Of a stretch of DNA of 64,000 nucleotides, positions 58,633 to 64,000 are shown in pieces (positions within the stretch are counted from its first letter, which is position 1; each line of letters opens with the position of its first letter). The DNA lies in the NCBI RefSeq assembly GCF_002211305.1, contig NZ_LOKW01000005.1:124001-188000 (forward strand), given 5' to 3'. The stretch is from Rhizobium sp. R634 (GTDB lineage: Bacteria > Pseudomonadota > Alphaproteobacteria > Rhizobiales > Rhizobiaceae). Below the pieces are notes generated by a model. It worked only from the letters and a program-made list of their open reading frames with translations, was not told the DNA's origin and did not search any database. A program made the position numbers and the translations under genes.

Positions 58633-60201
58633 ATGACCGTCTACTATGTAAACTCAGCAATAGGTTCCAACTCCAACAGCGGAACCAGCGAGAGTTCACC
58701 TTTTGCGACATTATCAGCTGTCGAATCCCTGAGGCTGAAGCCGGGCGACAGCGTTCTGCTTGCGGCCGGAAGCGTGTTCAACGAGCAATTCGACTTGAAA
58801 TACTCCGGCACTGTCGCCGCTCCGATCACGATTGGCAGTTACGGAGTCGGCGAGGCGCCGGTTATTCACAGCGGCAATGACGGCATTCACGGATCAAAGG
58901 CATCCAACATCGTCGTCGAGAATATCAAGATCGCTGATACCGGCGGTGCGGCGATTTATGCAGGGAACGTCTCGAATTGGACCGTGCGCAACGTCGAGGT
59001 AGAAAATACCGGTCTTGCCGGCAAGCCGGGTTCGGTCAACTTCCAGAGCAGCCAGAATATTACCATCGAGAACAGCAAGATCGTCGGCGTAAATGGTGAC
59101 GGCATCTGGATGGAGAAAGTCAACGGCGTTACCATTGCCAACAATGTGGTCCTCAACAGCCAGGGTGCAGCGGCTGACGCCATCCAATTGAACGACAGCA
59201 GCAACATCCTGATCAAGGACAACCACCTGGAGCAGACGGAGACCAACAGCGCGAAGGGGGTCCTGGTGCTGGTTCGAGCTGTAAATGCCCTGGTCGAGGA
59301 CAACACCGTGGTCGGCGGCGGGTTCGGCATCGGTGCCAACGCAGGCACGAATATCGCCATCCACGACAATGACATCTCGGGATATGGCGGTTACAACTGG
59401 TCTTTCGGCATCGGCCTTGGAGACCAAGGCAATGCAACGAATTATGACATCAGCGGGAATTATATTCATGATGGCGCCTGGGGCGTCTCGATCAGCGCCG
59501 CGGGTTACCCAAACTATGTCCGTACGGATATCAACGTCCACAACAACGTCTTTGACGACCTGTCCTCGTCGGCTTTGAAGGTCGACAGGCCGGCAACAGG
59601 CTCCTTCTATGACAATATCATCGACAGCGATATACCGACGCTGACGATGCCTACGGCAATTGCCGTCCAGAACACTTTCTCGATAGGCGAGAACAAGACG
59701 CTCGAACAGGCGCAAGCCGAAATCGACGCTTCGACTGGCAGTGAGCCTACCCCTGTAACGCCGACCGAGCCTGTCGAAGTGCCGGCGCCCACGCCTGAAG
59801 TCCAGACACCGATCGTATCCGCTGGCGTCGTTCAAAAGATTCTCGCCGTCCATGACAGCCTGAAGATCTCGACCGACACGGGCGGCGCCTATCATGGCAA
59901 TCTTCTCGACAATGACAGTGCGGCCAATGGAACGGTTCTGCTTCGCCGCTTCGGCGACAGTGCGGTGGAGAAGAACGGCCTGACGCTGACCGGGAAATAC
60001 GGCGTCATCCACATCGAGAAGGATGGCGACTATACCTACACGGTCGATGAAGCGAAAATCGCTGGCCTCAGCGGCAAAGTCAATGAGTCCTTCCAGTATA
60101 AGATCTCCGATGGCGCTTCGCACATCGATACGGATAGCCTGAGTGTGTTCATCAACGTGGATTCGTTCCATAGCAGCCAGGCTTCGCACCTGCTGGTGTG
60201 A
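58633..60201 (+). CDS. Parallel beta-helix protein with C-terminal Ra (cadherin-like) domain
   Basis: This 522-residue protein has no signal peptide. Residues about 1-365 read as right-handed beta-helix repeats (VYYVNSAIGSNSNSGTSESS start; NITIENSKIVGVNGDGIWME; GVTIANNVVLNSQ), as in pectate lyases and mannuronan epimerases. A Pro/Thr/Glu-rich linker (about 374-400) leads to one Ra-like domain (TVLLRRFGD, GKYGVIHIEK, YKISDGASHID). It is probably a PrsDE-secreted polysaccharide lyase, epimerase or binding protein. The catalytic residues cannot be assigned. Confidence 0.8.
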   Translation: MTVYYVNSAIGSNSNSGTSESSPFATLSAVESLRLKPGDSVLLAAGSVFNEQFDLKYSGTVAAPITIGSYGVGEAPVIHSGNDGIHGSKASNIVVENIKIADTGGAAIYAGNVSNWTVRNVEVENTGLAGKPGSVNFQSSQNITIENSKIVGVNGDGIWMEKVNGVTIANNVVLNSQGAAADAIQLNDSSNILIKDNHLEQTETNSAKGVLVLVRAVNALVEDNTVVGGGFGIGANAGTNIAIHDNDISGYGGYNWSFGIGLGDQGNATNYDISGNYIHDGAWGVSISAAGYPNYVRTDINVHNNVFDDLSSSALKVDRPATGSFYDNIIDSDIPTLTMPTAIAVQNTFSIGENKTLEQAQAEIDASTGSEPTPVTPTEPVEVPAPTPEVQTPIVSAGVVQKILAVHDSLKISTDTGGAYHGNLLDNDSAANGTVLLRRFGDSAVEKNGLTLTGKYGVIHIEKDGDYTYTVDEAKIAGLSGKVNESFQYKISDGASHIDTDSLSVFINVDSFHSSQASHLLV

Positions 60202-60673
60202 CCGCCCGTGCCACGCGGATGCCTTATTCTCGACGCTCCATGACCGGGCAGCCGCCCGGTTGCGGAGGGGAAAAGCGGAGGACGGATCTCGGGGCGAAAT
60301 GTTCCGCCGATCACAGGCGGAAAACTATAGATTGAAACTATAGTTAACATCCCAGTAAATATCGAGTCTCTGCACGTGATGCGTTCATATGTCTGAGCCG
60401 TTATTGGGCGATTTTGCGATTTTCACTTGCTTGCGCTGGTCTGTTTAGCGTAGCGTTAAGCTTGAGCCCCCCTGAAATCGCTCGTTATAAATTTGTATTT
60501 TTGGTCACTTTTCAGTGGGATTCATATAATAAGCTATCGGCTGCAATCGGAAGTTCGGCGCCGGCGTCGGACTTCTAAAGCAGGTGTGTCAATGTTCGGG
60601 CCTGATGAACCCGTAGCTGCAATGTGTGCAGGCCTATTTGCTTGCGTGCGATGTGGTAGGAGAGGATTAATTG
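60202..60673. other. Intergenic region between the beta-helix gene and prsD
   Basis: No gene is seen in these 470 bases. It contains a short repeat, AACTATAG, twice near 60323-60345 (spaced by ATTGA) and AT-rich promoter-like sequence before prsD. Confidence 0.4.
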
Positions 60674-62440
60674 GTGTTTCAGAATTCAGCAGCTGATATC
60701 AGCGAGCCATCCAAAGCCTTGCGCAAATGCAAGGGGGGCCTTGTCTTCATCGGAATAGCAAGTGCGCTCGTCAACATCCTTTATCTCACAAGTTCCTTTT
60801 TTATGCTTGAGGTCTATGATCGGGTCATCCCGAGTAAAAGCATACCCACGCTTGCGGCCTTGGCTATACTTGCGTTAACTCTTTACGCCTTTCAGGGGGC
60901 GTTCGAAGTTCTTCGCAGCAGGATGCTCGTTCGCGTGGCAGGTGCGCTCGACGAGATGATGAACGGGCGGGTGTTCCGCGCGTTGATCAAGGCGCCGATG
61001 AAGGTCAAGATCGGCGGGGACGGACTTCAGCCGCTGCGCGACTTCGATCAGATCAGAACCTTCCTGTCCGGCATGGGCCCGACCGCGATGTTCGATCTGC
61101 CGTGGCTGCCTTTCTATATCGTGATCTGCTTCCTGTTCCATCCGGCGATCGGCTACATCGCGATCGGCGGCGCGCTCATTCTCGCCATCCTGACGTTCCT
61201 GACCAACCAGGGAACGCGGACGCTTTCGAAAAAACAGTCCGAAGCCGCCAATATGCGCAATGCCTTCGCGCAGACCTCGATCCGCAACTCGGAGGTCATC
61301 CACGCGATGGGCATGGCTGGCACCATGGGTGAAATCTGGAACCGCAAGAACGACGAATACCGGACCATCAACCGGCAGGCATCGGATGTCGGCAACGGCT
61401 ATGCGACGCTCTCGAAGATTTTCCGTATCGCGCTGCAGTCCGCAACGCTGGCAACCGGCGCCATCCTGGTCATTCAAGGCCAGGCATCCTCGGGCATCAT
61501 CATTGCCGGTTCTATCCTGACCTCCCGCGCTCTGGCGCCCGTGGAAGCGGCGATCGGCAATTGGCGCGGCTTCGTGTCCGCGCAGCAGAGCTGGGCACGG
61601 CTGTCGAACCTTCTGAAAACCATCCCCGAGGTTGCGGCCCCGCTTGCGCTTGCAGCGCCTTCCAAGCAGGTCACGGTCGAGGGACTGGCGAGCGGACCCC
61701 CGGCAGGCCAGCGTCTCGTCATCTCTGATGTCAGCTTCGGCCTGAGGGCAGGGAGCGCACTCGGGATCATCGGTTACAGCGCTTCGGGCAAATCGTCTTT
61801 GGCGCGGGCAATGATGGGCGTTTGGCCGACCGTCAGAGGATCCATCCGTCTCGATGGCGCTGCACTCGATCAGTGGGACGGCGATGCGCTCGGCCGCCAT
61901 ATCGGTTATCTCCCGCAGGATGTGGAGCTTTTCTCCGGCACGGTCGCGCAGAATATCTGCCGCTTCGCCAAGGATATGTCGCCGGAGGCAGTCGTTGCCG
62001 CGGCGCGGGCGGCGCGGGTCCACGATCTCATTCTGCGTCTGCCGAACGGTTACGAAACCGAAATCGGCGAAGGCGGGGCAGCGCTTTCGGCTGGCCAGAG
62101 ACAGCGCGTCGCACTTGCGAGAGCGCTTTACGGCGACCCCTTCCTCGTCGTTCTCGACGAACCGAACTCCAATCTCGATGAAGAAGGCGAACGGGCGCTG
62201 AGTGCCGCGATCATGAGCGTGCGTGCACGCGGCGGCATCGTCGTCGTCATCGCGCATCGCTCCGGCGTTCTGGCCGTGTGCGACTTCGTGCTGATGATGC
62301 AGGAAGGCCGGATGATCGCTTTCGGCCCGAAGGAAGAAGTACTGGCGCGGGTCAGCCGGCCGGAACCGGCGCGTACGCCGATTGCCGACCGCGTCGCGCA
62401 GCTTAAGGTCGTCGTTGACGGCATGAACGCGGCCGAATAG
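60674..62440 (+). CDS. prsD: Type I secretion ABC transporter PrsD
   Basis: It has 588 residues from GTG 60674 (seven bases after AGGAGAGGA; a TTG at 60671 is possible). The membrane domain (about 25-300) has SSFFMLEVYDRVIPSKSIPT. The ATPase has Walker A GYSASGKSS, signature LSAGQRQRV and Walker B LVVLDEPNSNLD. It matches the PrtD/PrsD family exporting RTX-like and Rap/Ply proteins. It is coupled with prsE 15 bases downstream. Confidence 0.92.
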   Translation: MFQNSAADISEPSKALRKCKGGLVFIGIASALVNILYLTSSFFMLEVYDRVIPSKSIPTLAALAILALTLYAFQGAFEVLRSRMLVRVAGALDEMMNGRVFRALIKAPMKVKIGGDGLQPLRDFDQIRTFLSGMGPTAMFDLPWLPFYIVICFLFHPAIGYIAIGGALILAILTFLTNQGTRTLSKKQSEAANMRNAFAQTSIRNSEVIHAMGMAGTMGEIWNRKNDEYRTINRQASDVGNGYATLSKIFRIALQSATLATGAILVIQGQASSGIIIAGSILTSRALAPVEAAIGNWRGFVSAQQSWARLSNLLKTIPEVAAPLALAAPSKQVTVEGLASGPPAGQRLVISDVSFGLRAGSALGIIGYSASGKSSLARAMMGVWPTVRGSIRLDGAALDQWDGDALGRHIGYLPQDVELFSGTVAQNICRFAKDMSPEAVVAAARAARVHDLILRLPNGYETEIGEGGAALSAGQRQRVALARALYGDPFLVVLDEPNSNLDEEGERALSAAIMSVRARGGIVVVIAHRSGVLAVCDFVLMMQEGRMIAFGPKEEVLARVSRPEPARTPIADRVAQLKVVVDGMNAAE

Positions 62441-62455
62441 GCCGGAGGGACTATC

Positions 62456-63763
62456 GTGAATAAGCTTATCAGTGAATCGAAACGCTCCCTCAATCGCCAT
62501 GTGGCGGTTGTCGGCGCCCTGTCCATTGCTCTCGTGTGCGGCATCGGCGGCTGGGCGGCAACGACAGAGCTTTCGAGCGCCGTCATCGGCGAAGGCGTGG
62601 TCGTCGTCGACGGCGACGTCAAGAAGGTCCAGCATCTGACCGGCGGTATCGTCTCGGAACTGCTCGTTGCCGAGAATGATCATGTGTCGGCCGGACAGGT
62701 TCTAATACGGCTCGATGGGACGAAGACGAAGGCGGAGCTTTCGATCGTCGAGAGCACGCTCGCCCAGCTCTATGCGCGCCGTGCGCGGCTGAAAGCGGAG
62801 CGGATCGGCGCCGAGTCTTTCCAGGTTCAGGAAAACATCAGCGATCTGACATCCAGCACCACCGCACGGGATCTGCTCGACGGCGAGACGAAACTGTTCG
62901 ACAGCCGCAGATCGGCGCTGATCGGCATGAAGAGCCAGCTGGCATCACGCAAGGATCAGTTGGCCGAGCAGATCAAAGGCTTGGTCGTTCAGATCAACGC
63001 GACGAATGACTCGCTTGCCCTGATCGAGCAGGAACTTGAAGGCATCGACGTCCTCTACAAGAAGGGGCTGGTCACGCTGCAGCGTTTGAACACCCTGAAG
63101 CGAGCGCGCGCCGACCTGCAGGGCAATAGCGGCCAGGAAATCGCCGCAAAGGCGGAGGCCGAGGGCAAGGCGATCGAGATCGATCGCCAATCGATCCAGC
63201 TCGATGAGGATCGCCGTTCGGAGATCGCGAAAGACCTCACCGACGTCGAGGCGCAGATCGCCGAATATGAAGAGCGGCGCGGAACCGCCCTCGACCAGCT
63301 TCGCCGTCTCGACATTACCGCCCCGCTCAGCGGGCGCGTTCACGAGCTTGCAATTCACACGATCAACGGCGTCATCAATCCTGGCGAGACGCTGATGCTC
63401 GTCGTTCCCGAGAACGAGGATCTGACCGTCCAGGCGAAAGTCGCCACCCGCGACATCGACCAGGTTCATGTCGGCCAGTCCGTCGATGTGCGCTTCAGTG
63501 CTTTCGATCAGCGCACGACGCCGGATGTTCAGGGCGAGATCACGTCCATCGCGCCCGATATCGTCAAGGATGAGCGGACCGGCATCAGCTATTATCCTCT
63601 CCGGGTGAAGCCGAGGGCGGACAGCATTGCGAAGCTGAAGTCGATAAAGCTCTATCCCGGCATGCCGGCCGAAGTCTTCATCAAGATCGCCGACCGGACC
63701 GTGATTTCCTATCTCACGAAGCCGCTGACCGATCAGATGCAGCATGTGTTCCGCGAGGAGTGA
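62456..63763 (+). CDS. prsE: Type I secretion membrane-fusion protein PrsE
   Basis: It has 435 residues from GTG 62456 behind GGAGGG. The N-terminal anchor helix (about 15-35) is followed by a lipoyl-like half, a long coiled coil (about 85-265) and the HlyD-family C-terminal segment (LDITAPLSGRVHELAIHTIN). It bridges PrsD to an outer-membrane TolC-like protein. The secreted Rap proteins encoded just upstream are its likely cargo. The glycanase genes usually found nearby would be outside the window. Confidence 0.92.
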   Translation: MNKLISESKRSLNRHVAVVGALSIALVCGIGGWAATTELSSAVIGEGVVVVDGDVKKVQHLTGGIVSELLVAENDHVSAGQVLIRLDGTKTKAELSIVESTLAQLYARRARLKAERIGAESFQVQENISDLTSSTTARDLLDGETKLFDSRRSALIGMKSQLASRKDQLAEQIKGLVVQINATNDSLALIEQELEGIDVLYKKGLVTLQRLNTLKRARADLQGNSGQEIAAKAEAEGKAIEIDRQSIQLDEDRRSEIAKDLTDVEAQIAEYEERRGTALDQLRRLDITAPLSGRVHELAIHTINGVINPGETLMLVVPENEDLTVQAKVATRDIDQVHVGQSVDVRFSAFDQRTTPDVQGEITSIAPDIVKDERTGISYYPLRVKPRADSIAKLKSIKLYPGMPAEVFIKIADRTVISYLTKPLTDQMQHVFREE

Positions 63764-64000
63764 TCGGCAGCCGTGTCGGGCTGCGTAAGCGAGCCAACGG
63801 CACGGCAGCACAGTGTGCATCCTGACGGATGCGAGCTTCTTCTCGCGTTGAAGAGGCGCGGCCATCTCCATGATATTGTCTCAAGCCTGCTGTAAGCGGG
63901 CTTGGTCAGGGATGCGCGGCACGTCCTTGCTGGTCGCGTGACGTATCGTTTCCGCCGGGATATGGTCTCTCCATGATAGGTTTGCGGTTCAGGCGTGCGG
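63764..64000. other. Sequence after prsE to the window end
   Basis: Nothing firm is visible. An ATG at 63976 opens a frame running off the edge (MIGLRFRRA) without a clear ribosome site, so the next gene cannot be called. Confidence 0.3.

Noticed and set aside
60875-62683. Long minus-strand open frame (602 codons)
   Set aside because: Opposite prsD; Asp/Arg-rich composition typical of antisense frames.
1-64000. CRISPR arrays, tRNA, rRNA, insertion sequences
   Set aside because: No regularly spaced repeats, cloverleaf or ribosomal sequence, and no transposase gene were seen by eye; a tool-based scan could still find a short tRNA.

Overview
The window looks like a chromosomal segment from Rhizobium, close to R. 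leguminosarum / R. etli. This rests on high-GC codon use, the hmuPSTUV-orf-tonB haem-uptake layout, the PhyR-NepR-EcfG general stress response (GSR) locus, and at the right end the exopolysaccharide genes in the order pssT-pssN-pssO-pssP, followed by Rap-type cadherin-like proteins and the PrsD-PrsE type I secretion system. I see no rRNA, tRNA, CRISPR array, phage or intact insertion sequence.

Left part (1-12 kb): a Zn-dependent hydrolase (cut by the window edge) diverges from a RutR-like TetR regulator. About 9 kb away lies preT-preA, the NAD-dependent dihydropyrimidine dehydrogenase. Near-identical operator-like dyads precede both units, so this is probably one reductive pyrimidine-degradation regulon. 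Between them lie a bacteriophytochrome with its haem oxygenase, a rhodanese, a GlxA/FtrA-type AraC regulator, and a trehalose-synthase-like GH13 protein coupled to a flavin oxidoreductase.

12-16.6 kb is the stress-response core: an HRXXN histidine kinase, phyR, nepR and ecfG, then a DUF883/holin-like envelope pair. Reading for the EcfG promoter (GGAAC, 16-17 bases, CGTT) gives matches before the kinase, phyR, the DUF883 pair, a DUF1236 protein at 28 kb and, strikingly, a gene-free stretch that ends in a strong terminator. That stretch is a candidate stress-induced small RNA of about 120 nt with C-rich loops. Weaker matches precede nepR-ecfG and the GH13 gene.

16.6-28 kb: haem and iron acquisition (hmuPSTUV minus; a periplasmic protein and tonB plus), then an operon with DUF2325, a small unknown, an IsdG/HmuQ-type haem mono-oxygenase and a VOC protein. 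After that come DUF423 and truncated-haemoglobin genes, a TetR-SMR efflux unit and thuAB. 28-34 kb holds a translationally coupled CecR/YbhGFSR-type ABC export operon. 34.5-49 kb holds a phospholipase-D-like protein, sugar-nucleotide genes (lpsL, manC, manB, ugd), ung, an MhqO/MhqD-like pair and several small genes.

49-64 kb: a transglutaminase-like cysteine protease, pssT, pssN, pssO, pssP, an unrecognised gene, a RapA-like two-domain cadherin-like protein, a beta-helix protein with the same domain at its C-terminus, and prsD-prsE. Together these would polymerise and export exopolysaccharide and secrete proteins that act on it.
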